A stretch of 64,000 nucleotides of DNA, taken from contig NZ_JAUSZF010000001.1 in the NCBI RefSeq assembly GCF_030817315.1, forward strand, positions 692,001-756,000, written 5' to 3'. The position numbers and the translations under genes are program-made. The notes beneath the pieces were generated by a model, which was given only the letters and a program-made list of their open reading frames with translations, made no database searches and was not told the DNA's origin. How positions within the stretch are numbered: the first letter of the stretch is position 1; every line of letters begins with the position of its first letter. This DNA comes from Sphingomonas faeni. Lineage in GTDB: Bacteria > Pseudomonadota > Alphaproteobacteria > Sphingomonadales > Sphingomonadaceae. Of the stretch, positions 28,013 to 37,246 are shown in pieces.

Positions 28013-29365
28013 CTAAGCCCCCTGCTTGGCCAACCACTCTTCCAGCCACTTGATCGTATACGCGCCTTCCTGGAACTCAGGATCGTCGAGCAGAGCACGG
28101 TGCAGCGGGATCGTCGTCGTGACGCCCTCGATCACCATCTCCTCCAGCGCCCGCCGCAACCGCCGCAACGCACCCTGCCGAGTCGTCCCGTAGACGATCA
28201 GCTTGGCGATCATCGAGTCGTAGTAAGGCGGCACGCGATACCCGGCGTACAGCCCGCTATCGACGCGGACATGCATCCCGCCCGGCGCATGATACACCTT
28301 CACCAGCCCCGGCGACGGCGCGAACGTGCGTGGGTCCTCGGCGTTGATCCGGCACTCGATCGCATGCCCGCGGAACTGCACGTCTTCCTGCCGCAACGTC
28401 AGCGGATGGCCTTCCGCAACACGGATCTGCTCGCGAACCAGATCCAGCCCGGTGATCATCTCGGTCACGGGATGCTCGACCTGGAGCCGGGTGTTCATCT
28501 CGATAAAGTAGAATTCGCCCGCTTCCCACAGGAACTCGATCGTCCCCGCGCCGCGATAGCCCATGTCGGCCATCGCCTTAGCGACGATCCCGCCCATCCG
28601 CTCGCGTTCTTCGGCGGTGATGATCGGCGAGGGCGCTTCCTCGAGCACCTTCTGGTGGCGGCGCTGCAACGAGCAGTCGCGCTCGCCCAAGTGGATCGCG
28701 TTGCCGTTGCCGTCGCCGAAGATCTGGAATTCGATATGCCGCGGATTGCCGAGGTATTTTTCCATGTAGACGGTGGCGTCGCCGAACGCGGCCTTCGCCT
28801 CGCTGCCGGCCTGCTGCATCTGCGTCTCGAGATCGTCGGCATCGTTGACGACCTTCATCCCGCGACCGCCGCCGCCCGATGCCGCCTTGATGATCACCGG
28901 ATAGCCGATGTCCTCGGCGATCCGCTTGGCCTCGGCGATGTCGCTGATCGCGCCGTCCGAGCCGGGGACGAGCGGCAACCCGAGTGCGCCCGCGGTGCGC
29001 TTGGCCTGGACCTTGTCGCCCATCGTGCGGATGTGTTCGGGCTTGGGACCGACGAACAGGATGTTGTGCAGCTCGACGATCTCGGCGAACTGCGCGTTCT
29101 CGCTGAGAAAGCCGTAGCCCGGATGGATCGCGTCCGCGCCCGAGATCTCGGCGGCCGAGATGATGTTCGGGATGTTAAGATAGCTGTCGGCGGCGGACGG
29201 CGGTCCGATGCAGATCGCCTCGTCGGCGAGCCGCACGTGCATCGCGTCGGCGTCGGCGGTCGAGTGCACCGCGACCGTCTTGATGCCCATCTCGTGGCAG
29301 GCACGGTGAATCCGCAGCGCGATCTCGCCGCGATTCGCAATGAGCAGCTTCTTGATTTGCGGCAT
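28013..29365 (-). CDS. accC: Acetyl-CoA carboxylase, biotin carboxylase subunit
   Basis: A 450-residue ATP-grasp enzyme that carboxylates biotin on AccB, the first step of fatty acid synthesis. Motifs: [32 protein letters not shown] (ATP loop), the catalytic region [26 protein letters not shown] split by no gaps, and INAEDP. The ATG overlaps the accB stop by one base (TAATG), so the two are coupled. Confidence 0.96.
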   Translation of the reverse strand: MPQIKKLLIANRGEIALRIHRACHEMGIKTVAVHSTADADAMHVRLADEAICIGPPSAADSYLNIPNIISAAEISGADAIHPGYGFLSENAQFAEIVELHNILFVGPKPEHIRTMGDKVQAKRTAGALGLPLVPGSDGAISDIAEAKRIAEDIGYPVIIKAASGGGGRGMKVVNDADDLETQMQQAGSEAKAAFGDATVYMEKYLGNPRHIEFQIFGDGNGNAIHLGERDCSLQRRHQKVLEEAPSPIITAEERERMGGIVAKAMADMGYRGAGTIEFLWEAGEFYFIEMNTRLQVEHPVTEMITGLDLVREQIRVAEGHPLTLRQEDVQFRGHAIECRINAEDPRTFAPSPGLVKVYHAPGGMHVRVDSGLYAGYRVPPYYDSMIAKLIVYGTTRQGALRRLRRALEEMVIEGVTTTIPLHRALLDDPEFQEGAYTIKWLEEWLAKQGA

Positions 29366-29853
29366 TATTCCACCACGACCAGCGGCTGGTCGAACTCGAC
29401 CGGCTGGCCGTTCTCGACCAGGATCGCGGTCACGGTGCCAGCCGATGGCGCGACGATCGTGTTCATCACCTTCATCGCCTCGATGATCAGCAGCGTGTCG
29501 CCGGCAGCGACCTTCTGGCCGACCGTCGAGAACGGCTTCGCCTCGGGGTTGGCGGCGAGATAGACGGTGCCGACCATCGGCGACTTGACCGCGCTTGCGC
29601 TGATCGCGGGAGCGGACGCGCCGACCTCGGCCTGCGGGATCGACAGCGGCGCCGAGACGGGGGCCGGAGCGGGCGACGGCGCGTAGTGCGCGACGGGTGC
29701 GGCCTGGGCGGCCTTGCGCGCGACGCGAATCCGGCGCGAACCGTCCTCGACTTCGATCTCGGTCAGCTGCGTGGTGTCGAGCAGTTCGGCGAGCTGGCGC
29801 ACCAGGGTCACGTCGACCTGCATCGCACCGGTGTTTTCTGTATTGTCGGTCAT
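29365..29853 (-). CDS. accB: Acetyl-CoA carboxylase, biotin carboxyl carrier protein
   Basis: A 162-residue carrier. The N-terminal domain ([27 protein letters not shown]) is followed by an Ala/Pro-rich linker and a C-terminal biotinyl domain with the biotinylated Lys in EAMKVMN (about residue 128). It is first of the accB-accC pair and sits 14 bp downstream of aroQ, as is common in alphaproteobacteria. Confidence 0.95.
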   Translation of the reverse strand: MTDNTENTGAMQVDVTLVRQLAELLDTTQLTEIEVEDGSRRIRVARKAAQAAPVAHYAPSPAPAPVSAPLSIPQAEVGASAPAISASAVKSPMVGTVYLAANPEAKPFSTVGQKVAAGDTLLIIEAMKVMNTIVAPSAGTVTAILVENGQPVEFDQPLVVVE

Positions 29854-29867
29854 GGCGGGGCCTCCTG

Positions 29868-30302
29868 TCAGAACCGTGCGACGGCTTCAAGCGCGAGCAG
29901 ATACGAAAGCGCGCCGAAACCCGCGATCGTTCCCTTCGCCGCCTGCCCGACCAGGCTCACATGCCTGAACGATTCGCGTGAATGGGGGTTGGAAAGATGC
30001 ACTTCGATCACCGGCGTCTTCACGCCCTTGATCGCGTCGTGCACCGCGACCGAAGTATGCGTGAAAGCACCGGCGTTGAGGATGACGGCCTTGGCACCGC
30101 GCGCCTGCGCCTCCTGGATCCAGTCGACGAGGTGCCCCTCGTGATTCGACTGGCGCATGTCGATCTCCAGGTCGAGCTCGCGGGCGCGGTCTTCCAGCAT
30201 ACCGGCGATATCGTCGAGCGTCTCGTCGCCATAGATTTCCGGCTCGCGCGTTCCCAGCAGGTTGAGGTTGGGGCCGTTCAGGACGAATATCGTATCGGGC
30301 AA
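29868..30302 (-). CDS. aroQ: Type II 3-dehydroquinate dehydratase
   Basis: A 144-residue shikimate-pathway enzyme. Motifs: [20 protein letters not shown] with the catalytic Tyr, [26 protein letters not shown] and [16 protein letters not shown] with the catalytic His. It is the first gene of an aroQ-accB-accC transcription unit, divergent from thiSG. Confidence 0.95.
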   Translation of the reverse strand: MPDTIFVLNGPNLNLLGTREPEIYGDETLDDIAGMLEDRARELDLEIDMRQSNHEGHLVDWIQEAQARGAKAVILNAGAFTHTSVAVHDAIKGVKTPVIEVHLSNPHSRESFRHVSLVGQAAKGTIAGFGALSYLLALEAVARF

Positions 30303-30434
30303 GGGTGGCCTTTCGGTTACGGGTCGGTTGCGGGCGCTGTGGTGCGGCCTCTATATGCGCGTCACGCCATTCCTTACAGGCCCGTCTCGCGACAAGTCGA
30401 GCCGCGCCTTTGCAGTATAGTGGATCACACACCC

Positions 30435-31427
30435 ATGCCCCATTCCGATGGCACCGTCTCGATCACCGTCAACGGCGAGCACAAGCGCGTCTCCGCCGGA
30501 CTTTCGCTGGCAGGACTTGCGACCGAACTCGGCCTCGTGCCCGAGAAGATCGCGGTCGAGCGGAACTTCGAGGTCGTGCCGCGCTCGACGCTGGCCGACG
30601 TGATGGTGGAGGACGGCGACGACCTCGAGATCGTGCATTTCGTCGGTGGCGGCGACCACGAGGATAGCTGGACGGTCGCTGGGCAGACGTTCAAGTCGCG
30701 GCTGATAGTCGGCACCGGCAAGTACAAGGATTTCGCGCAGAATGCCGCCGCAGTCGAGGCATCCGGCGCAGAGATCGTCACCGTCGCTGTCCGCCGCGTC
30801 AACGTGTCGGATCGCAACGCGCCGATGCTGACCGACTTCATCGACCCGAAGAAGATCACCTACCTCCCCAACACCGCTGGCTGCTTCGATGCCGAATCGG
30901 CGATTCGCACGCTGCGACTGGCGCGCGAGGCTGGTGGCTGGGAGCTGGTGAAGCTCGAAGTGCTCGGCGAGGCGAAGACGCTGTATCCGGACATGGTCGA
31001 GACATTGCGCGCGACCGAGATCCTCGCCAACGAGGGTTTCAAGCCGATGGTCTATTGCGTGGACGATCCGATCGCCACCAAGCGGCTGGAGAATGCCGGC
31101 GCGGTCGCGATCATGCCACTCGGCGCACCGATCGGCTCGGGCCTCGGCATCCAGAACCGCGTGACGATCCGGCTCATCGTCGAGGGGGCAGGGGTGCCCG
31201 TGCTGGTCGATGCGGGCGTCGGCACCGCGTCGGATGCGGCGGTAGCGATGGAGCTCGGGTGCGACGGCGTGCTGATGAACACCGCGATCGCAGAGGCAAA
31301 GGATCCGCTGATGATGGCGGCGGCGATGAAGGCCGCGGTCGAATCGGGGCGGCTCGCCTATCGCGCCGGGCGGATGGGGCAACGCCGCTATGCCGACCCG
31401 TCAAGCCCGCTGGCGGGGCTGATCTGA
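30435..31427 (+). CDS. thiSG: ThiS-ThiG fusion (sulfur carrier and thiazole synthase)
   Basis: A 330-residue fusion. Residues 1-73 form a ThiS-type ubiquitin-like fold ([20 protein letters not shown], ending HFVGGG). Residues from about 79 form ThiG ([17 protein letters not shown], with the Schiff-base Lys in [11 protein letters not shown], then GIGTASD-like [18 protein letters not shown]). ThiS normally needs a free C-terminal Gly-Gly, but here GGG is internal, followed by DHEDSW. Either the protein is cut after the glycines or the carrier half works differently or is vestigial. I see no TPP riboswitch upstream. The start is ATG 30435. Confidence 0.9.
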   Translation: MPHSDGTVSITVNGEHKRVSAGLSLAGLATELGLVPEKIAVERNFEVVPRSTLADVMVEDGDDLEIVHFVGGGDHEDSWTVAGQTFKSRLIVGTGKYKDFAQNAAAVEASGAEIVTVAVRRVNVSDRNAPMLTDFIDPKKITYLPNTAGCFDAESAIRTLRLAREAGGWELVKLEVLGEAKTLYPDMVETLRATEILANEGFKPMVYCVDDPIATKRLENAGAVAIMPLGAPIGSGLGIQNRVTIRLIVEGAGVPVLVDAGVGTASDAAVAMELGCDGVLMNTAIAEAKDPLMMAAAMKAAVESGRLAYRAGRMGQRRYADPSSPLAGLI

Positions 31428-31466
31428 CCCGCCTGATCGCAAACCCGGTCATGACGCAAACGTCAC

Positions 31467-31493
31467 GGAACCCACGGTAAAGACAGCCGTTAT
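31467..31493 (+). promoter_or_regulatory. EcfG-type stress promoter of the CsbD gene
   Basis: GGAAC (31467-31471), 16-bp spacer, CGTTAT (31488-31493). This matches the alphaproteobacterial general stress sigma factor consensus GGAAC-N16/17-CGTT. It lies 58 bp upstream of the CsbD start. Confidence 0.75.
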
Positions 31494-31550
31494 ACCTTCG
31501 CAAGATCAAGCGGCCCGGCAGTCGGGTTCGCATAGACAATGGAGGCCTTC

Positions 31551-31733
31551 ATGGGCGAGTTCACCGATAAGGTTGCAGCAGCCGGCAACAAGGTCGCAGG
31601 CAACGTCAAGGAAGCCGTCGGCAAGGCAACCGACAACGACCGGTTGGTAGCCGAAGGCGAGGCGCAGCAGACCAAGGGTACTGCGCAGAACGTCAAGGGT
31701 AGCGTCAAGGGCGCGCTCGGCGACGACATCTAA
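31551..31733 (+). CDS. CsbD-family stress protein
   Basis: A 60-residue hydrophilic protein with the CsbD pattern: FTDKVAAAGNKVAGNVKEAVGK, then AEGEAQQTKGTAQNVKGSVKGA. A GGAGG tract sits 5 bases before ATG 31551, so the ATG at 31539 is rejected. CsbD proteins are abundant in stress and stationary phase; the molecular role is unknown. A strong stress-type promoter lies upstream and a strong terminator downstream. Confidence 0.9.
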   Translation: MGEFTDKVAAAGNKVAGNVKEAVGKATDNDRLVAEGEAQQTKGTAQNVKGSVKGALGDDI

Positions 31734-31756
31734 GCTTTCGCTTGATGTGAGAATAC

Positions 31757-31790
31757 AGGCCGCTTCGGGAAACCGAAGCGGCCTTTTCTT
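31757..31790 (+). terminator. Intrinsic terminator of the CsbD gene
   Basis: A 12-bp perfect stem (aggccgcttcgg / ccgaagcggcct) with a GAAA tetraloop, followed by tttctttg. It lies 24 bases past the stop codon. Confidence 0.9.
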
Positions 31791-31830
31791 TGCGTAACGG
31801 GTTCAGGTCACTGCTACCACCTCACACCAT

Positions 31831-31925
31831 CGTCATCCCCGCGCAGGCGGGGACCCATAATCTATACGATCTCGATCGACCTCCACCGTCAGCCCATATG
31901 GGTTCCCGCCTCCGCGGGAATGACG
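31831..31925. repeat. Palindromic repeat, family C (long form)
   Basis: About 95 bp: cgtcatccccgcgcaggcgg on the left, gttcccgcctccgcgggaat then gacg on the right. Confidence 0.85.
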
Positions 31926-31981
31926 AGTGATTGGAGTAAGCGACCTTGCTCCCCAACCCAAACCCCATCACGAGCGCCCAC

Positions 31982-32647
31982 ATGACCCTCCCCACCCGCA
32001 GCTACGCCGCGTTCCTGTTCGACATGGACGGCACGATCCTCACCTCGATTGCCTCCGCCGAGCGCACCTGGACTAAGTGGGCGATCGCGCACGGCCTCGA
32101 CGCCGCGACGTTCGTGCCGACGATCCACGGCGTACAGTCGGTCGAGACGGTCCGACGCCTGAACCTCCCCGGCGTCGACCCAGTCGCCGAAGCCGCCGCG
32201 ATCACTGCTGCCGAGATGGTGGATGTGGACGACATCGATCCGATCGCCGGTGCAGCCGCGTTCCTCGCCAGCCTGCCACCCGAACGCTGGACGATCGTGA
32301 CTTCGGCCCCGCGCGCGCTCGCCGAAGTCCGCCTCAGGGCAGCGGGCCTGCCGATCCCCGCAACGATGATCGCCGCGGACGACATCCCCAACGGCAAGCC
32401 CGCCCCCGACTGTTTCCTGGTCGCCGCCGAACGGCTCGGCGTCGCCGCAGGCGATTGCCTGGTGTTCGAGGATGCGGCCGCCGGCATCGCCGCGGGCGAA
32501 GCCGCTGGCGCTGACGTGCTCGTCATCACGGCGACGCATCGGCCAGGGCACGGCGTTCGCGGTCTCCATCCGCACGTGCCGAACTATCTCGGTATTTCAA
32601 CCACCCTCGGGTCGGACGGAACCCTGACGCTCGTCACGACCGCCTGA
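31982..32647 (+). CDS. HAD-superfamily phosphatase
   Basis: A 221-residue HAD hydrolase (subfamily IA). Motif I FLFDMDGTIL carries the nucleophile and acid/base Asp pair; motif II is the Thr/Ser in IVTSAP; motif III Lys in GKPAPDCF; motif IV VFEDAAAGIAAGEAAGA. Sequence near the cap domain resembles sugar-phosphate phosphatases of the YfbT/GPP group, but the substrate is not assigned. ATG 31982 is chosen because the longer frame from 31946 adds non-family residues. Confidence 0.88.
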   Translation: MTLPTRSYAAFLFDMDGTILTSIASAERTWTKWAIAHGLDAATFVPTIHGVQSVETVRRLNLPGVDPVAEAAAITAAEMVDVDDIDPIAGAAAFLASLPPERWTIVTSAPRALAEVRLRAAGLPIPATMIAADDIPNGKPAPDCFLVAAERLGVAAGDCLVFEDAAAGIAAGEAAGADVLVITATHRPGHGVRGLHPHVPNYLGISTTLGSDGTLTLVTTA

Positions 32648-32663
32648 GGCTACCAGTATCCAC

Positions 32664-32855
32664 TCACTCCGGCCGGCTACCAGCAGCGTTCGCAACGCGA
32701 GCGATCAGTTCGTTCAGCGCGGCTTCGTCTAGACGTCCGGCCGTCCGCAATGCGGCTTCCGGCGTCATCGCGATCACGCAGCCATTGGGGCCGTCGATGA
32801 TGACCTCCCCGTTTTCGTGAAACACATTGCGTGGTTCGGCAAAGGGCAATGTCAT
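32664..32855 (-). CDS. Small hypothetical protein, 63 aa
   Basis: A 63-residue soluble protein (MTLPFAEPRNVFHENGEVIID then GPNGCVIAMTPEAALRTAGRL). The composition and a plausible helical C-terminus support a real gene; I do not recognise the family. It is convergent with the HAD gene (16-bp gap) and 89 bp from the upstream hydrolase gene on the same strand. Confidence 0.6.
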   Translation of the reverse strand: MTLPFAEPRNVFHENGEVIIDGPNGCVIAMTPEAALRTAGRLDEAALNELIARVANAAGSRPE

Positions 32856-32944
32856 CGCAAGTCTCCCGTCGCGGGATCAACGCGTCGTCAGGCCGCAAGC
32901 TCCCTGTAACCCGGCAAGCTCTGCCGAGCATCGCGCCAAAGCCA

Positions 32945-33949
32945 TCAGCCGGAAACGAGTTCGCCCATCCATCGGTCGAACAGCTGCGGCCACAAAGACC
33001 CCGGCGAACGCGGCGACAGGCGCGTGCCGAAGCCGTGGCCGCCATGTTGCAGGAAGTGCGCTTCGGCCGGGATACCGGCGCGGCGTGCGGCGGCGAGCGT
33101 GTCGACGCTGTTGGCGACCGGAACGGTGTTGTCGTCCTCGGCATGGACGAGGAACAAGGGTGGAGCGCCGGCCTTGAGCTGGCGGTCGATCGCATAGCGC
33201 GCCTGCACCACGGGCAGCGGGTCGGGCCCGAGCAGGTTCGCGCGCGACCCACCATGGCTGCGGCCCGGATCCATGTTCGAAACCGCATACATGAGTCCGG
33301 CCCAGGCGGGACGGGCGGAATGGCGATCGGCCGCGTCGACGGTCCGGTAGGCCTTGTAGTCGGGCAATATTGTCAACGACCCTGCCAGGTGTCCGCCAGC
33401 CGAGAAGCCGAGCACGCCAAGCTTCTCCGCCCTGATCCCATAGCTGCGTGCGTTGGCGCGGATCAGCCGCATTGCCCGCTGAGCGTCGGCCAGCGGTACA
33501 TCGGCGCGATCCGCCCAACCTTCGCCCGGCAAGCGATAGCTCAGCACGAACGCGGTGATCCCGAACGCGTTCAGTGCGTGCGCGACGTCGATGCCCTCGT
33601 TGCGCAGCGACGTGATCGAATAGCCGCCGCCGGGCACGATCAGCACCGCGCGGCCGTCGGGACGTGCAGACCGGAACACGCCGACCTCGGGGCGCACCAC
33701 GCCGCGCATCTGGAAATCGCGATAGCCGTCGGGGTATCGCGGCATGCGGGGTTGCGGGACCGGCAACGGGTTCGGCGCGCCCTGCGGAATACCGGGCCAC
33801 AGCGCGAATCGCTCGGCCGGCGGCCACATCGGCAAATCCGTTGCGCGAGGCTGGCCAGCGGTCGATTGCGCACCTGTCCGCGCGAACGCCGGTAGCGTCA
33901 GCCCAGCGGCGAGGGGAAGGGTGAGGAGCGAGCGGCGGTCGAAGGTCAT
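32945..33949 (-). CDS. Exported alpha/beta hydrolase (esterase-like)
   Basis: A 334-residue hydrolase with a twin-arginine-like signal (DRRSLLTLPLAAGLTLPAFA). Hydrolase motifs: VLIVPGGGYS (oxyanion loop), GFSAGGHLAGSL (nucleophile elbow G-F-S-A-G), HAEDDNTVP (acid Asp) and HGGHGFG (catalytic His). This pattern is that of acetyl-xylan-esterase-like or BD-FAE-like enzymes that remove acyl groups from sugars. The actual substrate is unknown. Confidence 0.85.
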   Translation of the reverse strand: MTFDRRSLLTLPLAAGLTLPAFARTGAQSTAGQPRATDLPMWPPAERFALWPGIPQGAPNPLPVPQPRMPRYPDGYRDFQMRGVVRPEVGVFRSARPDGRAVLIVPGGGYSITSLRNEGIDVAHALNAFGITAFVLSYRLPGEGWADRADVPLADAQRAMRLIRANARSYGIRAEKLGVLGFSAGGHLAGSLTILPDYKAYRTVDAADRHSARPAWAGLMYAVSNMDPGRSHGGSRANLLGPDPLPVVQARYAIDRQLKAGAPPLFLVHAEDDNTVPVANSVDTLAAARRAGIPAEAHFLQHGGHGFGTRLSPRSPGSLWPQLFDRWMGELVSG

Positions 33950-34024
33950 GCCGGATTTCTAGACGATCGATCGGCGCCGGGGGAGGGGCGTATGACGCGA
34001 ACGGCGATTATTCGCATCGACACC

Positions 34025-34450
34025 TCAAAACACCGCCAAAGCCGCGTGCAGCGTGAGCGCGGCGAGCATCACGCTCGAGAGCATGAAGAACAGGAAGCGG
34101 ATGCGGACGCGATTACTGGTCGCCTGCGCCAGGCTGTGAGCGATCCGCAGCCCGACATAGGCCCACGCGATCCACGCGTTGACGCCGTTGCCCGTGCCGC
34201 TGAGCGCGAGCACGGCGCATACCGCGTAGAACAGCGTCGGCTGTTCCATCAGATGATTGTAGTTGTGCGCCTTCCACTGCGCCTGAGGCGGCAACGACCG
34301 GTCGGCATCGGAGGCCTTGGTCCCGACGAGCGTACCCATGTCGACGCCCGCCGCCTTCATCGCCGGTAGCCGGGTGACGAGCATCCAGCCCAGCATCACG
34401 AGCGTCCACGCGATGAGGACGACCATCGGTCGCAGGATCTCGCTATGCAT
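34025..34450 (-). CDS. MAPEG-family membrane protein
   Basis: A 141-residue integral membrane protein with four hydrophobic segments and the MAPEG-type core (AHNYNHLMEQPTLFYAVCAVLAL, then AWAYVGLRIAHSLAQ). The family includes glutathione-linked membrane enzymes; bacterial members are mostly uncharacterised. A family B repeat follows downstream. Confidence 0.85.
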   Translation of the reverse strand: MHSEILRPMVVLIAWTLVMLGWMLVTRLPAMKAAGVDMGTLVGTKASDADRSLPPQAQWKAHNYNHLMEQPTLFYAVCAVLALSGTGNGVNAWIAWAYVGLRIAHSLAQATSNRVRIRFLFFMLSSVMLAALTLHAALAVF

Positions 34451-34516
34451 GAAAAAGCCTCCCCCGGTTACCCGGAGGAGGCTGCATCAATTGCCCGGAA
34501 GGGGCAACGCTATCTC

Positions 34517-34643
34517 TGATCCTCCCCCGCCAGCGGGAGGTGGCAGGCACTTGCCTGGCGGAGGGGGAGGAAAGGGCAAACCGGTTGTATCGCCGCCCCC
34601 CTCCGTCGCTTCGCGCCACCTCCCCCTAGCGGGGGAGGATCAG
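34517..34643. repeat. Palindromic repeat, family B
   Basis: About 127 bp: gatcctcccccgccagcggg-aggtggc at left, a hairpin caggcacttgcctg, ggcggagggggagg, then the inverse ccccctccgtcgc and ccacctccccctagcggggg-aggatc at right. It lies between the MAPEG and DHS-like genes, both on the minus strand. Confidence 0.85.
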
Positions 34644-34649
34644 CCAGCC

Positions 34650-35711
34650 TCAGGCCTTGTCGAAGCTCGCGCCCCACTTGCGGACCGGACGGTCCTTCCA
34701 GAGCCCACGATGATACGCGTCAGACGCCAGCAACGGCATCACCGAACCGGCTTCGGCGAACACCATCTGCTCGATGCCCGTGTTCACCTTGCCCCACGAA
34801 GCCGCTTCCTGCAGCGTCGACGACGAGCACGCACCGTCGCGCACGTCGGCAACGGTGATCTGCACCGCGTACTTGTGCACCTGGACGTCGTCGTGCCCGA
34901 GGATCTCGGCGCAAACCACGGTGTCCTGGATGAAGTTCTTCGGCACGCCGCCGCCGATCATCAGCAGCCCGGTGGTGCCCGCCTTGATCTTGATCTCGGT
35001 CAGCTCGCGGAAGTCGGCGATCGCGTCGAGGACCATGTACGGCTTGCCCGCCTTCACCGCGTCGACCTGGTGCTTGACCAGACCGAAGCCTGCCGACGAG
35101 TCGACGAACGCCGGGCAGAAAATCGGCACGTCATGCTCGTAGGCGAGCTTGACGAGGCTGTTCTCCTTCTTGCCGTGCTCGACGAGATACTTGCCCATCT
35201 CGCGGATGAACTCGCGGCTCGAATAGGCGCGCGGCTCGAGCGTCTCGGCGATCTCGAAGATCGTGTGGTCGACGTGCTGGAGTTCTTCCTCGTCGATGTA
35301 CGTGTCGTAGATCCGGTCGATCATCAGCGAGCGCAGCACGTCGTCGTGCGGCACTTCGAGCGCCTGGTAATGCTTATGGCCGAGGCCCTCGAAGAAATCC
35401 ATGTCGACGATCGTCGCGCCGGTCGCGACGATGCCGTCGATCATGTTGTTGCGCAGCAGCTCGGCATACAGGTCCATGCAACCGCCGGCCGAGGTCGAGC
35501 CCGCGATCACGAGGAAGATCGTGCAGTCCTTGTCGGCCAGCATCTGGTTGTAGATGTCGGTCGCACGGCCGAGGTCGCGGCTGGTGAACGACATCTTCTT
35601 CATCGCGTCGACGATCGGCCGCGCGTCGAAGCTCTTGATGTCGATATGCTCGACGGTGGTGGAAAGGAGTTCCGCCTTGCGCTGCGCGTCGATGCGGGTG
35701 TCTTCGGTCAT
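34650..35711 (-). CDS. Deoxyhypusine synthase-like (homospermidine-type) enzyme
   Basis: A 353-residue protein of the deoxyhypusine synthase fold. Visible motifs: FLVIAGSTSAGGCMDLY and GIVATGATIVDMDFFEGLG (NAD-binding region), LMIGGGVPKN and the Lys-containing C-terminal SWGKVNTG with the catalytic-type Lys. Bacteria lack eIF5A, so these proteins are thought to make homospermidine or related polyamines using NAD. The ornithine-type decarboxylase gene directly upstream would supply putrescine, which fits that role. Confidence 0.85.
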   Translation of the reverse strand: MTEDTRIDAQRKAELLSTTVEHIDIKSFDARPIVDAMKKMSFTSRDLGRATDIYNQMLADKDCTIFLVIAGSTSAGGCMDLYAELLRNNMIDGIVATGATIVDMDFFEGLGHKHYQALEVPHDDVLRSLMIDRIYDTYIDEEELQHVDHTIFEIAETLEPRAYSSREFIREMGKYLVEHGKKENSLVKLAYEHDVPIFCPAFVDSSAGFGLVKHQVDAVKAGKPYMVLDAIADFRELTEIKIKAGTTGLLMIGGGVPKNFIQDTVVCAEILGHDDVQVHKYAVQITVADVRDGACSSSTLQEAASWGKVNTGIEQMVFAEAGSVMPLLASDAYHRGLWKDRPVRKWGASFDKA

Positions 35712-35725
35712 GTCTAATTTCTCCT

Positions 35726-35845
35726 GATCCCCCCTCCCGCCTGCGGGAGGGGGCTAGGGGGTGGGCGCCCGCTCGCCGCGAACGCTCCGGATGTGGAAAA
35801 CGCGCGCCCAACCCTCGGTCCCCTCCCGCGAGCGGGAGGGGAAGA
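35726..35845. repeat. Palindromic repeat, family A
   Basis: About 120 bp: cccctcccgcctgcgggagg-gggctagggggtgggcgccc at left; gcgcgcccaaccctcggtcc-cctcccgcgagcgggagggg at right. It separates the decarboxylase gene from the DHS-like gene on the same strand. Confidence 0.85.
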
Positions 35846-35873
35846 CGAAGAGCGAGCGATTACTTGGTGTTGA

Positions 35874-37109
35874 TTACAGCTTGACGACGTTCGACGCGAG
35901 GTCCTGAAACCGCTCGTCATACAGCGAGACCATCGGCTCATCCGTAACGATCACCGTCTCGTCCGATCCGAACCCGTTGAACGCGGTCCGCATCGCCGAG
36001 CCGTACGCGCCCAGCATGCCGATCTCGATATAGTCACCCGCCTGCGTGTCCGCCGGCAGCATGAACGGGCCGACCATATAGTCCATGTCGTCGCACGTCG
36101 GACCATAGAAGCTGAACTCCATGTCCTTCGCGCGGCTGTCCGGCTCGCGGAGCAACTCGGTCGGGAAACGCCAGCCGATATGCGCCGCATCGAACAGTGC
36201 GCCATACGCGCCGTCGTTGATGTACAGCTCGGTCCCGCGACGCTTTTCGACGCGCACGATGATCGACGAATATTCCGCGCACAATGCCCGGCCCGGCTCG
36301 CACCACAGCTCGGACGAATAGCTGACGGGCAGCGATTCGAACGCGCGATGGATCGTCTCGAAGAAATGCTCGAGCGGGGGGGGCTCCATGCCGGGATACG
36401 ACGACGGAAAGCCGCCGCCGACGTCGATCACGTCGACCGTGACCGCCGCCTCGACGATCGCCGCGCGGACGCGCTCCATCGCGTTCGAATAGGCCTCCGG
36501 GGTCATCGCCTGCGAACCGACATGGAAGCAGATGCCTAGCGCGTCCGCAGCCTGGCGGGCCGCGAACAGCAGCTCCTTGGCTTCATGCGGCGCTGCACCG
36601 AACTTCGACGCCAGCGACAGCTTCGAATGCTCCGACGACACGCGCAAACGCACGCACAACGTCAGGTCGGTGGCTTCGCGGGTGGCACGAACGACCTTGT
36701 CCAGCTCTTCCAGGCTGTCGAGGCTGAAGGTGCGGACGCCATGCGTGAAATACGCCTCGGCGATCGCTTCCTCGGCCTTGACCGGGTGCATGAAGCAGAG
36801 CGTAGCCTCAGGGAGCGTCCGTGCGACCAGGCGCACCTCGGCGATTGACGCCACGTCGTAATGCGTGATGCCGTTGTCCCACAGGATCTGCAGGAGCTCG
36901 GGAGACGGGTTCGCCTTGACCGCATACATCGAGCGACCCGGGAACTTCTCGACGAAGAACCGAGCGGCGCGCGCAGCAGCGTGCGGACGAACGAGCGTTA
37001 CCGGGTTGACCGGGCGCCCTTTAGCGATGTCGATGCCGCTCCCGATGCGGGAGGTGTCGGCGGTCGAATGGGCTTTCGCTAACCCCAGCGCGATATGATG
37101 CTTGACCAA
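35874..37109 (-). CDS. Fold-type III PLP decarboxylase (ornithine/lysine type)
   Basis: A 411-residue alanine-racemase-fold decarboxylase, like eukaryotic-type ornithine decarboxylase. The PLP Lys is in MYAVKANPSPELL (about residue 64). The phosphate-binding Gly-rich loop is VIDVGGGFPSSYPG, the EPGR motif is present as CEPGRALCAEYS, and the catalytic Cys is in GPTCDDMD with the substrate Asp. It probably makes putrescine (or cadaverine) for the downstream polyamine enzyme. Its start lies 137 bp from the divergent dehydratase. Confidence 0.92.
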   Translation of the reverse strand: MVKHHIALGLAKAHSTADTSRIGSGIDIAKGRPVNPVTLVRPHAAARAARFFVEKFPGRSMYAVKANPSPELLQILWDNGITHYDVASIAEVRLVARTLPEATLCFMHPVKAEEAIAEAYFTHGVRTFSLDSLEELDKVVRATREATDLTLCVRLRVSSEHSKLSLASKFGAAPHEAKELLFAARQAADALGICFHVGSQAMTPEAYSNAMERVRAAIVEAAVTVDVIDVGGGFPSSYPGMEPPPLEHFFETIHRAFESLPVSYSSELWCEPGRALCAEYSSIIVRVEKRRGTELYINDGAYGALFDAAHIGWRFPTELLREPDSRAKDMEFSFYGPTCDDMDYMVGPFMLPADTQAGDYIEIGMLGAYGSAMRTAFNGFGSDETVIVTDEPMVSLYDERFQDLASNVVKL

Positions 37110-37246
37110 TTCAAGGGACCTCCAATGTCCTGAGACAAATTACGAAAACACTGCCTTGCGGTTGGAAGTCCCATGGGGCAGCGGAAGCGCGATCTACGGT
37201 CGCTTGCCCCCCATGTAAATAGGGTTGGGCGCATAGGAGCCAGTGT

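Noticed and set aside
30303..30434. TPP riboswitch upstream of thiSG
   Set aside because: The CTGAGA-type core and the conserved pairing sequences are absent.
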